Shown here: positions 15,205-23,914 of the stretch, piece after piece
Layout of the letters: each line of letters begins with the position of its first letter
How positions within the stretch are numbered: the stretch's first letter is position 1
Source: Candidatus Schekmanbacteria bacterium
Lineage (GTDB): Bacteria; Schekmanbacteria; GWA2-38-11; J061
DNA: 64,000 bases
Direction: 5' to 3'
Assembly (NCBI GenBank): GCA_016219965.1
Contig: JACRJM010000009.1
Span: 62,001 to 126,000 of the forward strand
Program-made: the position numbers and the translations under genes
Notes under the pieces: generated by a model
Seen by the model: only the letters and a program-made list of their open reading frames with translations
The model's database searches: none
Told to the model about the DNA's origin: nothing

Positions 15205-16287
15205 TCATTTAGTTGTGAATATGAGTTTCTTAACCTTGTGATTATAGAGGTCTGCGATATAAATCGTCCCTGTTTTATAGTCAATTGCAAGACCGCCCGG
15301 TTCATTCATAGATGCAGTATCCTGATTGCCGTCCTTATCTCCCTTTTCTCCGCTTCCCGCTACAGTATAGACCATCCCGTCAGGTGTAAGACAGCGGATT
15401 ACCTGATTTTGAAGCTCGGCAATGAACAAGTTGCCTTTTTTATCAATGGCGATGCCGTGAATACCATTGAATTCAGCCTCTTCTGCTTTTCCGTCAACAT
15501 ACCCTTTGTTGCCGTTGCCTGCAATCGTAGATACCGTGCCGTTTGAAATCTTCCTTATTCTGTTGTTCCCGATATCGCAGACGAAAACATTTCCCTTGCC
15601 GTCAACAGCAACATCTATCGGCATACTGAAAAGAGCCTCTTTTGCATTGCCGTCCCTGTAGCCTTTTTCAAGCCCTCCTGCCAGGGTCGAGACAGTCCCG
15701 TCGGGAGTGATTTTTCTTATCAGATTATTTCCTATATCAGCTATTATGAGGTTGTCTTCACTGTCAATGGCTATTGCGTGAGGCATCTTGAGCATGGCCT
15801 CTTTCCCTTTGCCGTCCCTGTATCCGCCTTCGCCTGAGCCGGCAAATGTTGAAACCGTACCATCCGGAGAAATCTTTCTGATAGTTGATGATACAAGGTC
15901 AGTGGCATAGATATTCCTTTTACTGTCCACTGCGACCCCATGAGGTGTTCCGAATCTCGCTTTCTCCTTAGGACCGTCAACATAACCACCTTCCAGAGTG
16001 CCTGCCACGGTTGTTACGTTGCCGTCTTCTGTGATTCTTCTTACTGAGTTGTTGAAAATGTCGGAGACTATGACTGTCCCATCATGGTCTATAGCAAGCC
16101 TGATAGGTATGTTGAATCGAGCCTGAGTGCCTTTCCCGTCTGTGAATCCGAGCTTTCCGGCTCCTGCAAGCGTGCTTATATCTGCAGTCTTTCCCCAGAG
16201 TATCCTTTTTGTTTCTGCATTTCCAAATGATGTTGCAGTTAGAACAAGGAACAGTGACAGTGAAGCTATCAGAACTTTTCTCATCAT
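15205..16287 (-). CDS. Secreted NHL-repeat beta-propeller protein
   Basis: A 360-residue exported protein with signal peptide MMRKVLIASLSLFLVLTATSFGNA. Six tandem NHL repeats of about 54 residues follow, each of the form G...DG....A.F..P.G.A.D..GN..V.D..NN.IRKI...G.VST.AG, which would form one closed six-bladed propeller. Such propellers bind proteins, polysaccharide or lipids; some are enzymes, but no catalytic residues are evident. AGGAGG precedes the start at good distance. It lies 48 bp before the AsmA-like gene on the same strand and may be co-transcribed. Confidence 0.88.
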   Translation of the reverse strand: MMRKVLIASLSLFLVLTATSFGNAETKRILWGKTADISTLAGAGKLGFTDGKGTQARFNIPIRLAIDHDGTVIVSDIFNNSVRRITEDGNVTTVAGTLEGGYVDGPKEKARFGTPHGVAVDSKRNIYATDLVSSTIRKISPDGTVSTFAGSGEGGYRDGKGKEAMLKMPHAIAIDSEDNLIIADIGNNLIRKITPDGTVSTLAGGLEKGYRDGNAKEALFSMPIDVAVDGKGNVFVCDIGNNRIRKISNGTVSTIAGNGNKGYVDGKAEEAEFNGIHGIAIDKKGNLFIAELQNQVIRCLTPDGMVYTVAGSGEKGDKDGNQDTASMNEPGGLAIDYKTGTIYIADLYNHKVKKLIFTTK

Positions 16288-16376
16288 TTGTATTCCTCCT
16301 TTGTATTCCGACTTTATAATAAATTTATTTTCTTATCTTATTGTTCTGAAAGCAATGCCAAATTTATATGATATAA

Positions 16377-16475
16377 TTAAAATATGAGAAAAAATGGTTT
16401 GATGCTCATGCGCAGAATATATTCAATACAGATCACAAGAAGGAGCTTGAAAATATAATTATAGATTTCTTGAAA
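16377..16475 (+). pseudogene. Possible 3' remnant of an alpha/beta hydrolase gene
   Basis: A 32-codon frame with no start codon (a stop lies at 16374-16376) reads LKYEKKWFDAHAQNIFNTDH and continues to a TGA at 16473-16475, ending IIIDFLK. The layout, His followed by a charged helix ending DFLK, is that of an alpha/beta hydrolase C terminus with its catalytic His. There is nothing of the rest of the gene. It is flanked by two minus-strand genes. The resemblance is suggestive only. Confidence 0.25.
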
Positions 16476-16513
16476 TGAAAAAGAAGAAATCTTAATGCAC
16501 TGATGAAACGTCA

Positions 16514-17287
16514 TTATTCGTCAGGATTATTTTCCGGGGTCGTATTCTTCTGATTTTTTTTCTTTCCTGATAGTTTACCTTCTTTTTTTGCTGGCTTAGG
16601 CAGCTCCCCGTTGTTGTTGGCAATTTTTTTTGCATCGGCTTCAGTCTTTGTGCAGATTTCCATGGCTATCTTCCCAGCCATGTTGTAGGTATTCAGCGCC
16701 TGTTTAAGTTTAGAGTTTTTCTCTATCAGTGTGGCGTCTCCATTAAGATGTGAGGCTTTTTCAGTAAGCTCATCAGCATTCTGTATTTTTTTCTCAGCTT
16801 TATTCATAAGGTTGTCAAAATATTGAAAAACATAGTCTTTGCCTGCGCCGGAATTGCCAAGCGTCCGGGCAACTATATCTTCGACACACTTTCTGTTAAT
16901 GGATTTCACATTATCCTGTGCGGTCTGCTTTGCTGTTTTGATTTCTTCCAGTGATGTCTGGATGTTCTTTTCAAGCCTTGCTTTCTTTTCAGGCGCTCTC
17001 TTTGCTACTTCCAGAAATTTAGTCTTCGCAATGTCGTAAAGTTCCTTTGCTTTCTTCGTGTCGTTCTTTTCTGCTTTTTTGCCGGCTACTTTCATTTTCC
17101 TTATTCCGGCCTGATATTTCCGCGGGACAAGTTTGTCTGCTCCGGATTTTATGACTTCATCCCGTGCGGTTTCTGCGGCTTTTTTAGCTTCATCTACCCC
17201 TTTTGAGCATGAAAATAACAGGCAAAGCGCAAATGCAGCAAACAGGAATTTTAAAAAATAAGACTTTCCGGGTCTTAATGAATTCAT
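16514..17287 (-). CDS. Coiled-coil lipoprotein, DUF4398-like
   Basis: A 257-residue lipoprotein: signal MNSLRPGKSYFLKFLFAAF through LLFSC, with the Cys as lipid anchor. The mature part is almost entirely helical, rich in Lys, Ala and Glu, with a repeated A..K...A.....A pattern (for example YQAGIRKMKVAGKKAEKND), resembling DUF4398 envelope proteins that pair with peptidoglycan-binding or TolB-like partners. The C terminus is a basic disordered tail. AGGAG precedes the ATG by 7 bp. Function is unknown; a structural or spacer role in the periplasm is an inference. Confidence 0.7.
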   Translation of the reverse strand: MNSLRPGKSYFLKFLFAAFALCLLFSCSKGVDEAKKAAETARDEVIKSGADKLVPRKYQAGIRKMKVAGKKAEKNDTKKAKELYDIAKTKFLEVAKRAPEKKARLEKNIQTSLEEIKTAKQTAQDNVKSINRKCVEDIVARTLGNSGAGKDYVFQYFDNLMNKAEKKIQNADELTEKASHLNGDATLIEKNSKLKQALNTYNMAGKIAMEICTKTEADAKKIANNNGELPKPAKKEGKLSGKKKNQKNTTPENNPDE

Positions 17288-17392
17288 CCAAATTCTCCTA
17301 GAGATTATGTATTTTTTAATAACTATTACTTCTACTATATTTCTGATTTTTGTTAAAATATTATTTTATATCTTTCTCTTAGAACTGCCTAA

Positions 17393-18241
17393 TTAAAACT
17401 TCTCGTTTTCTATCCACCCAAGGATTATATCAGCGTAATCACGCCAGTCTTTCTGAAGCATCATGTCGTGAGACATTTTTTCAAATACGCGACAGTCTTT
17501 TGCTCTAAGATCTCTGGCTTTCATTTCATTAAGTCTGTGTCCGGTCGGAGAAAATGCCTTGCCGAGCACATAAAGAGGTATCTTTATTATTTCACTGTTT
17601 ACTTCGATTTTTCCTGTAAATACGTCTATAAGGATTTTTCCTGATTCTTCCTGTACAAGGGTGAGGTAACGGGACATCTCATCTTTTCCCGTTAGTTCTG
17701 GATCGAAAAACGACTGTGCCGCATTTTTCCTGGGGAGAATGAAGCGATAGTCCTCCGTTATGTTAAAATTCTTTTCTATCCCCTCTTTTGTCAACACCTT
17801 GTCGAGCCCTGCATCGAGATAAATTTTCCTGTAAGGGGCTCCATCAAGAAGGACGGCGAGTTTCGCGTCATTTCTTTCAGCGAATTTAAGTGAGATGAGC
17901 ACTCCCATGCTGTGTCCTACAAGAATCGGTGTTTTCTTTATAACTTGCTTGACTACTTTTTCAGCATCCTCGACTGCGTCAATTATGCTCCTTTTCCCCA
18001 AATCAGGGTCAGGCTCTGATAGGTAATGCCCTTTCCAGTTAAGGGCGTAAGTGTCGAATCCATGTCTTGCAAAATAGTCCTGAAAATGATGGTAAAGCCA
18101 TGATCCGTGAAATGCACCGTGTATGAATAAAATCGGGCTGAGTCGGGTTATGTTTTCAGAATAATACCGTTCAACGGCAATCCCGCCGGTATGAACCAGT
18201 TCGTGAGTTATGATCTCAGCACTGTTTTCTTTTTTATCCAT
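17393..18241 (-). CDS. Alpha/beta hydrolase
   Basis: A 282-residue cytoplasmic alpha/beta-hydrolase-fold protein. The oxyanion-hole segment is PILFIHGAFHGSWLY, the nucleophile elbow is ILVGHSMGVLI (Ser in GHSMG), and the catalytic His lies near the C terminus in KMSHDMMLQKDW. The cap region between them is short. These enzymes hydrolyse esters, amides or thioesters; the substrate is not predictable. The start is preceded by AGAGGAAATATT. It is transcribed away from the DNA polymerase gene, sharing a 153-bp divergent region in which I see no clear operator. Confidence 0.85.
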   Translation of the reverse strand: MDKKENSAEIITHELVHTGGIAVERYYSENITRLSPILFIHGAFHGSWLYHHFQDYFARHGFDTYALNWKGHYLSEPDPDLGKRSIIDAVEDAEKVVKQVIKKTPILVGHSMGVLISLKFAERNDAKLAVLLDGAPYRKIYLDAGLDKVLTKEGIEKNFNITEDYRFILPRKNAAQSFFDPELTGKDEMSRYLTLVQEESGKILIDVFTGKIEVNSEIIKIPLYVLGKAFSPTGHRLNEMKARDLRAKDCRVFEKMSHDMMLQKDWRDYADIILGWIENEKF

Positions 18242-18394
18242 TAATATTTCCTCTATTTATTTCCATGTCTTTGTTATTTCAAATTTAAGATTTGTGTCAA
18301 CAACTAACAATCAGATTTTTGCAGCTATTATGATTGTGGACAAAATAATGATTGGGTTGTAAGTTATTAATTATTACAATGAACAGCAAATAAA

Positions 18395-20614
18395 ATGAAA
18401 AAATCACTGGAATTTTCAAAAAATAAAGCTCTCTTCGGATGGGATGAGGAAGAAGGGATTGTAGCTGTAGAGTTGAAAAATGACAGCACAGTTGAGATAT
18501 TTTCAAGAAAAGGGGATGTTGTCTCGTCAAGGGCGGAGAGCTTTGAGCCTTTTATACTTCTGAGTAAAGAAGATTATCTTGTCTGTCTTGATGAGAAATT
18601 TGATGTCGAAGAACTCGAAGGAAACAACTTCTTCAAATATCTTGTAGTATTCAAATCATGGGGATCGCTTCTTCGTGCAAAACAGCATCTGCAGAAGGTA
18701 AGCGGAGAACCGCCGTCAAGCCAGAGAGCCCCCTATCTTTTTCTGAATGATCCCATCCATCAGTATCTGCTTCGTTCCGGCAAAACCCTGTTCAAAGGTA
18801 TGGATATGACATCGGCAAGCAGGATTCAGCTTGATATCGAGACATACTGCGAAAAAGGGTTTGAGTTTTCAAATCCTCTTCGTGAAAAAGACAGGATTAT
18901 TTCAATAGCCCTGTCTGACAATCATGGATTTGAGTATGTAATAGACGGCTCAAAGATGGATGAAAAGGAAATGCTCATTGAATTGGGCAGTATTATCGCT
19001 GAGAGAGATCCGGACATAATCGAAGGTCATAACATATTCAAATTTGATATGGAGTACATATCTGCAAGAGCTAAGCTGAAGAAGGTGGATTTAAAATGGG
19101 GGAGGGGAGGGAAAAAGATTGAATCCCATGCATCGAGGGTGGTTTTTGCTGAGCGTACAATTGCTTATCCAAAATGGGAAATTTATGGGAGACATATAAT
19201 AGATACCTACCTTCTTGCACAGGCTTATGATATCGCTGCCCGGGAACTTGACGAGTACGGGCTTAAAAGTATTGCAGTCCAGATGGGGATTTCTTCATCT
19301 GATCGAGTTTACATAGAGGGGAAAGACATAGCTTCTGTTTTTGACAATGAACCGGCAAAACTTTTTAAATATAATCTTGATGATGTCAGGGAAACCAGAG
19401 CACTTGCAGAACTTTTCGGAGAAGGGTATTTCATAGAATCGCAGATATTCCCGTATTCTTACCAGAATATCATAGTCCGCGGTAATGCCACAAAAATTAA
19501 TTCCCTCTTTATGCGTGAGTACTTATATAGAAGGCACTCTATCCCTCAGATAGCTGAGCAGCGTATAGAGATAGAAGGCGGCTATACGGATATTTTCAAG
19601 ACAGGGGTGATAGAGCGTGTTCTTCATTGCGATGTCCGCTCACTTTATCCCTCCATAATGATAAATGTCGGGATTAAACCCGCATCCGATGATCTTGACA
19701 TATTTTTGAATCTCCTCAGAGACCTGCGTGATTTCAGGGTTAAAGCTAAGAAAACAGCACTTGAAGCAATGGATGAGAATACCCGCAAATATTATAATGC
19801 CCTGCAGGGAGCATTCAAGATATTGATAAATTCATTTTATGGATACCTCGCCGCCGGGTTTTCCAACTTTGCAGATTTTAAGAGTGCTGCGGAAGTTACT
19901 GCAAAGGGGCGTGAGATTATTAAATCAATGCTTGGATGGCTTAACGAGAAGGGATGCCAGCCAATAGAGATAGATACAGACGGCATCTATTTTGTTCCCC
20001 CGGAAAGTGTCAAAACAAAAAAGGAGGAAGAGGAAATTATCCGAGAGCTTTCAAAAACGCTCCCAAGCGGAATAGAAGTTGAATTTGATGGAAGATACAA
20101 ATCTATGTTCAGTTATAAAATTAAGAACTATGCACTTCTCGATTACAACGGAAAGCTTTTCATTAAAGGTTCAGGTTTAAAATCAAGGGGGCTTGAGAAG
20201 TTCCAGAGGGAATTCCTCAAAAAAATGATTTATCTGATTCTAACCGGTAAGGGAAGTGATGTTCCATCTCTTTATGATGAATATATAAGGAAAATAAGGT
20301 CTCACAAATTTGATATTAACATGCTCTCAAAAACAGAGACTCTTTCGGATTCAGTTGAAATGTACAAACAGAAGACATCGGGGAAAAAGAGGAATCTTTC
20401 CGCTTCCTACGAGCTTGCGTTAAAATCAGCGAGAAACTACCAGCCGGGAGACCAGATATCTTATTATGTGACCGGCACGAAAAAGAAGGTTACTGTTTAC
20501 GAATCATGTAAGCTTGCAAGTGAATGGGATAAAATGCAGCCCGATGAGAATGTTGAATATTACTGTTCTAAGCTGGATGATTTGTACTCGAAGTTTCAGG
20601 AGATGTTGTTGTAA
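18395..20614 (+). CDS. Family B DNA polymerase with 3'-5' exonuclease
   Basis: A 739-residue family B polymerase. The exonuclease domain shows Exo I (QLDIETY, Asp near residue 147), Exo II (EGHNIFKFDMEYI) and Exo III (KYNLDDVRETR). The polymerase domain shows motif A (CDVRSLYPSIM, near 413), motif B (KILINSFYGYLA, near 470) and motif C (EIDTDGIYF, near 528), all with their metal-binding Asp residues, so it is predicted active and proofreading. It is shorter than E. coli Pol II (783 residues) and the motifs resemble the compact archaeal-like bacterial PolB forms. Family B enzymes in bacteria serve repair and restart at damaged forks. It stands alone with no replication partner genes nearby. 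No LexA-type box is recognised upstream. Confidence 0.93.
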   Translation: MKKSLEFSKNKALFGWDEEEGIVAVELKNDSTVEIFSRKGDVVSSRAESFEPFILLSKEDYLVCLDEKFDVEELEGNNFFKYLVVFKSWGSLLRAKQHLQKVSGEPPSSQRAPYLFLNDPIHQYLLRSGKTLFKGMDMTSASRIQLDIETYCEKGFEFSNPLREKDRIISIALSDNHGFEYVIDGSKMDEKEMLIELGSIIAERDPDIIEGHNIFKFDMEYISARAKLKKVDLKWGRGGKKIESHASRVVFAERTIAYPKWEIYGRHIIDTYLLAQAYDIAARELDEYGLKSIAVQMGISSSDRVYIEGKDIASVFDNEPAKLFKYNLDDVRETRALAELFGEGYFIESQIFPYSYQNIIVRGNATKINSLFMREYLYRRHSIPQIAEQRIEIEGGYTDIFKTGVIERVLHCDVRSLYPSIMINVGIKPASDDLDIFLNLLRDLRDFRVKAKKTALEAMDENTRKYYNALQGAFKILINSFYGYLAAGFSNFADFKSAAEVTAKGREIIKSMLGWLNEKGCQPIEIDTDGIYFVPPESVKTKKEEEEIIRELSKTLPSGIEVEFDGRYKSMFSYKIKNYALLDYNGKLFIKGSGLKSRGLEKFQREFLKKMIYLILTGKGSDVPSLYDEYIRKIRSHKFDINMLSKTETLSDSVEMYKQKTSGKKRNLSASYELALKSARNYQPGDQISYYVTGTKKKVTVYESCKLASEWDKMQPDENVEYYCSKLDDLYSKFQEMLL

Positions 20615-20666
20615 AAGAAAATGGTAACAGGGAAATACCTTTAATTTTTACAGTTAACAGTCTGTG

Positions 20667-21437
20667 TTACTGCTTTTTCCGTTGCCAGATTGCCAATCCC
20701 AGAATACCAGCACCGAGCAGAATGATTGTCGTTGGTTCCGGTGTGGGACGTACATTTGTGACAACAATCTGCGGTTCACTTAATCCTGTGCCGTATTGGA
20801 AAAGTACAGAAGATATCTGATTTAGGGAAAAGGCTGAAGGGAGTCCTCCCAAAGTAAAAATCACTGAATTCTTGATTAACGGAGTTCCTCCGGTTACCTT
20901 TGCATTACCTGTTGTAATTATATCTCCCGCTGAAAGAATACCATAATTAAGACCATCCGGGTCCGCTGGAAAATCAAGGTAATTGCTACCATGTGAAGTA
21001 TCAAATCTGTCGCTGGGACCAAATAATCCGAGCCCTGAGCTTGATATTCCCTGCGTTGCCCCATTTGACATTGATAAACCATTTTTGTAAGCCCATTCGC
21101 TTCCAACATCTCCCCCAACAGGGACTGGAGGTGTAGTGTCGAAATAGTATGTGCTCCCCGAATCAATTATAGCAGATATCTTTGTTAATTCCGGATCTCC
21201 TGTGATACTGAAAAAAAGAGCAGTCAACACATCACTTGGGGCCAAAACATCATTGGTGCTGGTGTTAGTAAGTGTTACTTTGAGGTTTCCTCCAACAATA
21301 TCGAATGTTGCACTTGCGCTCAACAGACCGTCAGACCCGTTAAAAGTAATCGGTGTGGCAATTGCTTGAAAAGGAATAGTTACAAAAAAAATTAATATTC
21401 CAGTAATTAATGCTAATATGTATTTCGTTTTGCTCAT
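20667..21437 (-). CDS. PEP-CTERM surface protein, copy 1
   Basis: A 256-residue secreted protein with an N-terminal signal peptide (ILALITGILIFFVTIPFQAIA) and a C-terminal sorting signal: PEPTTIILLGAGILGLAIW followed by RKKQ. PEP-CTERM tails are processed by exosortase, which usually works with an extracellular polysaccharide locus. The mature part begins PITFNGSDGLLSASATFDIVGG and is beta-rich, clearly related to the second PEP-CTERM gene upstream (PIEF...SASASIDVIGG). GAGGGGGG lies close before the ATG. A sigma-54 promoter and two upstream dyads precede it. No exosortase gene is in the window. Confidence 0.9.
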   Translation of the reverse strand: MSKTKYILALITGILIFFVTIPFQAIATPITFNGSDGLLSASATFDIVGGNLKVTLTNTSTNDVLAPSDVLTALFFSITGDPELTKISAIIDSGSTYYFDTTPPVPVGGDVGSEWAYKNGLSMSNGATQGISSSGLGLFGPSDRFDTSHGSNYLDFPADPDGLNYGILSAGDIITTGNAKVTGGTPLIKNSVIFTLGGLPSAFSLNQISSVLFQYGTGLSEPQIVVTNVRPTPEPTTIILLGAGILGLAIWQRKKQ

Positions 21438-21475
21438 ACCCCCCTCACAAATTATATTTATACGTATATATATTA

Positions 21476-21492
21476 CGCAAATTTTGTTCCAA
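21476..21492 (-). promoter_or_regulatory. Sigma-54 (-24/-12) promoter of PEP-CTERM gene 1
   Basis: On the minus strand the sequence is TTGGAACAAAATTTGCG, with GG and GC separated by exactly 10 bp as required for RpoN. It differs from the TGGCAC-N5-TTGC consensus mainly at one base. Transcription would start near 21465, 28 bp before the start codon. Confidence 0.75.
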
Positions 21493-21600
21493 ATAACAAA
21501 ATAAGTAATAAAAAATATTATAACATATTGATTTGATTGACTTAATATGTGGCTATGATTTGTATAAAAAACTATATTTTTGTTATTAATAATAAAAAAG

Positions 21601-21617
21601 TGTTAAATTACCCGACA
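21601..21617. promoter_or_regulatory. Proximal activator dyad, PEP-CTERM gene 1
   Basis: TGTT-N9-GACA, part of a longer near-palindrome beginning AGTGTT and ending GACACT. It lies about 125 bp upstream of the sigma-54 promoter centre, a normal place for an enhancer-binding-protein site. Confidence 0.55.
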
Positions 21618-21665
21618 CTAATTTATTCTAAAAGATTGACTATCAATAAAATCAATGGGTTATAA

Positions 21666-21682
21666 TGTCAAAAAAACCGACA
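21666..21682. promoter_or_regulatory. Distal activator dyad, PEP-CTERM gene 1
   Basis: A perfect TGTC-N9-GACA dyad 65 bp beyond the proximal one. The block 21643-21682 that contains it matches the distal block of the other PEP-CTERM gene (22772-22811) at 33 of 40 positions. Confidence 0.6.
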
Positions 21683-21746
21683 CTTTGCAGCTAATATGGC
21701 TATAATAATATTGGGCAGGTTGGTTTTTAAACAGATATTTTAGCTT

Positions 21747-22559
21747 TTAATGTTTTCTGGATATATACCCTTTTGCTCCTAAACCAATTAAACCTAACAA
21801 AACCATTAACATTGTAGAAGGTTCAGGTACTGGTGGAATATATGTAGTTGAATAAAAATATATATCAGAGCCAAACTCGAATGTAATTCCGTCCTGGAAT
21901 ATATAGGAAAGGGTGCTGGATGCGCTTTCAGGATTGTTAAGGTCAACTCCCATTATATTAAGATTAGCTGTAACGGAATTACAGATTGCTCCCAGTCCTC
22001 CTAAATCAACAGCATTATTTGTTAATCCCCCCTGCGGTCCATCAAGATTTATAGTACCATCAAGGTTTGTTCCCGGAGGAATCATTAAAAAAGGAGTTGT
22101 ATGAGTTTGCATTGCAGAAAAAAAGTTTACATGTTCTATTGCGGGGTCTCCTGCAGGAAGTTGAGCAGTCAGTATTTCATCTCCATTATTGCCAAAGCCA
22201 TACTCTGAGGACACATCTGCTCCACCCGTCAATGATATTGCTCCACCTGTTTTTGTTTTAAAATTTTCAGTATAACTTTCCGGACTTATTAAAACTGTGC
22301 CGCCCGTTATTGACGCTGAATCAGGAAGGTCAAAGTATAGTGCCGTAAGAAGGCTATTTGCAGCATTCGTATCCGGAGCGCCCGTTGAAGTGTTGCTCAA
22401 GACTATAACCAACTGTCCACCAATTACATCAATACTCGCAGAAGCCGAACGTCCGCTTGCTTCACTAAAGCTGAATTCAATAGGAGTGGCAAAAGAGTTT
22501 GTTGCCGCAAAAATTATTATCAGTAATATTAACAAAATACTTATATTGAATTTTTTCAT
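21747..22559 (-). CDS. PEP-CTERM surface protein, copy 2
   Basis: A 270-residue paralogue of the downstream PEP-CTERM protein. It has a signal peptide (ISILLILLIIIFAATNSFA), a beta-rich mature part that begins PIEFSFSEASGRSASASID, an interior NTSTGAPDTNAANSLLTALYF segment aligning with NTSTNDVLAPSDVLTALFF in copy 1, and a C-terminal PEPSTMLMVLLGLIGLGAK plus basic tail. The first 100 residues align best between the two; the middles diverge. It would be exported, sorted by an exosortase and released or anchored at the surface, probably with exopolysaccharide. It has its own sigma-54 promoter and two dyads, so it is a separate transcription unit from copy 1. Confidence 0.9.
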   Translation of the reverse strand: MKKFNISILLILLIIIFAATNSFATPIEFSFSEASGRSASASIDVIGGQLVIVLSNTSTGAPDTNAANSLLTALYFDLPDSASITGGTVLISPESYTENFKTKTGGAISLTGGADVSSEYGFGNNGDEILTAQLPAGDPAIEHVNFFSAMQTHTTPFLMIPPGTNLDGTINLDGPQGGLTNNAVDLGGLGAICNSVTANLNIMGVDLNNPESASSTLSYIFQDGITFEFGSDIYFYSTTYIPPVPEPSTMLMVLLGLIGLGAKGYISRKH

Positions 22560-22624
22560 CTTAAATTCTCTCTTATTATATAATATTTTATTATTAATAA
22601 ATTACTATTCTTAAATTAGATATA

Positions 22625-22640
22625 TGCAAGTTTTATGCCA
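22625..22640 (-). promoter_or_regulatory. Sigma-54 (-24/-12) promoter of PEP-CTERM gene 2
   Basis: On the minus strand TGGCATAAAACTTGCA matches the RpoN consensus TGGCAY-N5-TTGCW completely, with the obligatory 10 bp between GG and GC. It lies about 66 bp before the start codon. Confidence 0.85.
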
Positions 22641-22726
22641 TATCTGCTGATCATGGATTAACGCATTGTTTTATTAGACTAATATGTGTGAGGGTAATTA
22701 TAATATATCTATCAATAGGTAATAAA

Positions 22727-22743
22727 TGTCCTAATTTTAGACA
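22727..22743. promoter_or_regulatory. Proximal activator dyad, PEP-CTERM gene 2
   Basis: A perfect TGTC-N9-GACA dyad about 102 bp upstream of the sigma-54 promoter centre. Confidence 0.55.
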
Positions 22744-22794
22744 ATTAGAACATGACCTTTTTGCTCACAATTCAATTAAATCAATGTGTTAGTA

Positions 22795-22811
22795 TGTCCA
22801 AAAACCCGACG
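22795..22811. promoter_or_regulatory. Distal activator dyad, PEP-CTERM gene 2
   Basis: TGTC-N9-GACG, 68 bp beyond the proximal dyad. It lies within a 40-bp block (22772-22811) conserved with the control region of PEP-CTERM gene 1. Between this site and the mtnP start (23047) I see only a TTGACA box at 22960-22965 and the mtnP ribosome binding site. Confidence 0.6.
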
Positions 22812-23046
22812 CTGTTTGTACTTTTTTGAGAATTGAATCTTACTCTAACAGGGGATGCGATATTCTTTATGCAGAGTGTTTGTCGTTTTTATCAGCAAAA
22901 GCTTAAGAACTCTCTAAACTATATGAATTTTTTTGTTATTGCGGCAATAATAACGTTGCTTGACAATGGCTTCTGCCTCTGATTAATTACCTCACCTCAG
23001 GACTTAAAAATAAAGCTTATCAAATATAAAAATCAGGAGGCAGAAT

Positions 23047-23904
23047 GTGAAAGCGAAAATCGGGATAATAGGAGGTAGCGGGCTCTATGGGATGGAGGAA
23101 CTTAGGAACATTAAAGAGATTAAGGTAGATACTCCTTTTGGTGAGCCTTCAGATGCCTATATTTCCGGAGAGCTTGATGGGAAAGAACTTATATTTCTTC
23201 CCAGACATGGACGTGGCCACAGGATACTTCCTCATGAGCTAAATTTCAGGGCAAATATTTATGGAATGAAAAAACTTGGCGTTGAATGGATTATTTCCGT
23301 AAGCGCTGTGGGAAGTATGAGGGAGGATATTGAACCGGGGCACATAGTTATCCCTGACCAGTTCTTCGACAGGACGCGTATGAGACCCAGCACTTTCTTT
23401 GGTAATGGGGTCGCTGCCCATGTACAATTTGCGGATCCTGTCTGCAAAGCACTGAAGAAAACGCTTTATGATTCTGCATTGAAGGCAGGTGCCACTGTCC
23501 ATAAAGGAGGAACCTATCTCTGCATGGAAGGGCCGCAGTTCTCTACAAGAGGAGAATCTCTGATATACAGACAATGGGGCGTGGATATTATAGGCATGAC
23601 AAATCTGCCTGAAGCAAAGCTTGCAAGGGAGGCTGAGATTTGTTATGCAACGATTGCCCTTGCAACTGATTATGACTGTTGGCATGAGGCAGAAGAAGAT
23701 GTAACCATAGATATGGTACTTGAAACAATAAAGAATAACGTGAAGATGGCACAGAAGATAATTAAAAATGCTGTAAGTCAGATAGGCGGTGAAAGAAACT
23801 GTGAGTGTTCGCAAGCTCTAAAGAATGCAATAATAACGGACAGGGGAGCGATCACTGATAAAGTAAGAGAAAGGCTCGGGCTCATAATAGGAAAGTATAT
23901 TTAG
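23047..23904 (+). CDS. mtnP: S-methyl-5'-thioadenosine phosphorylase
   Basis: MtnP splits methylthioadenosine, a by-product of polyamine synthesis and of some radical SAM and quorum-signal reactions, into adenine and methylthioribose-1-phosphate. The 285-residue protein shows [12 protein letters not shown], the phosphate-site [17 protein letters not shown] and [19 protein letters not shown] followed by ATDYDCW. The MTNLPE and TDYDCW forms indicate the MTA phosphorylase rather than the guanosine/inosine branch. The start is GTG at 23047 behind AGGAGG; the overlapping ATG is out of frame. TTGACA at 22960 may be its -35 box, though the -10 is weak. trpB follows 10 bp later. Confidence 0.93.
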   Translation: MKAKIGIIGGSGLYGMEELRNIKEIKVDTPFGEPSDAYISGELDGKELIFLPRHGRGHRILPHELNFRANIYGMKKLGVEWIISVSAVGSMREDIEPGHIVIPDQFFDRTRMRPSTFFGNGVAAHVQFADPVCKALKKTLYDSALKAGATVHKGGTYLCMEGPQFSTRGESLIYRQWGVDIIGMTNLPEAKLAREAEICYATIALATDYDCWHEAEEDVTIDMVLETIKNNVKMAQKIIKNAVSQIGGERNCECSQALKNAIITDRGAITDKVRERLGLIIGKYI

Positions 23905-23914
23905 GGTGCATTTA

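Noticed and set aside
15205-16287. Tandem DNA repeat or CRISPR-like array in this stretch
   Set aside because: The periodicity of about 162 bp comes from six NHL protein repeats in one frame; there are no constant repeats with unique spacers.
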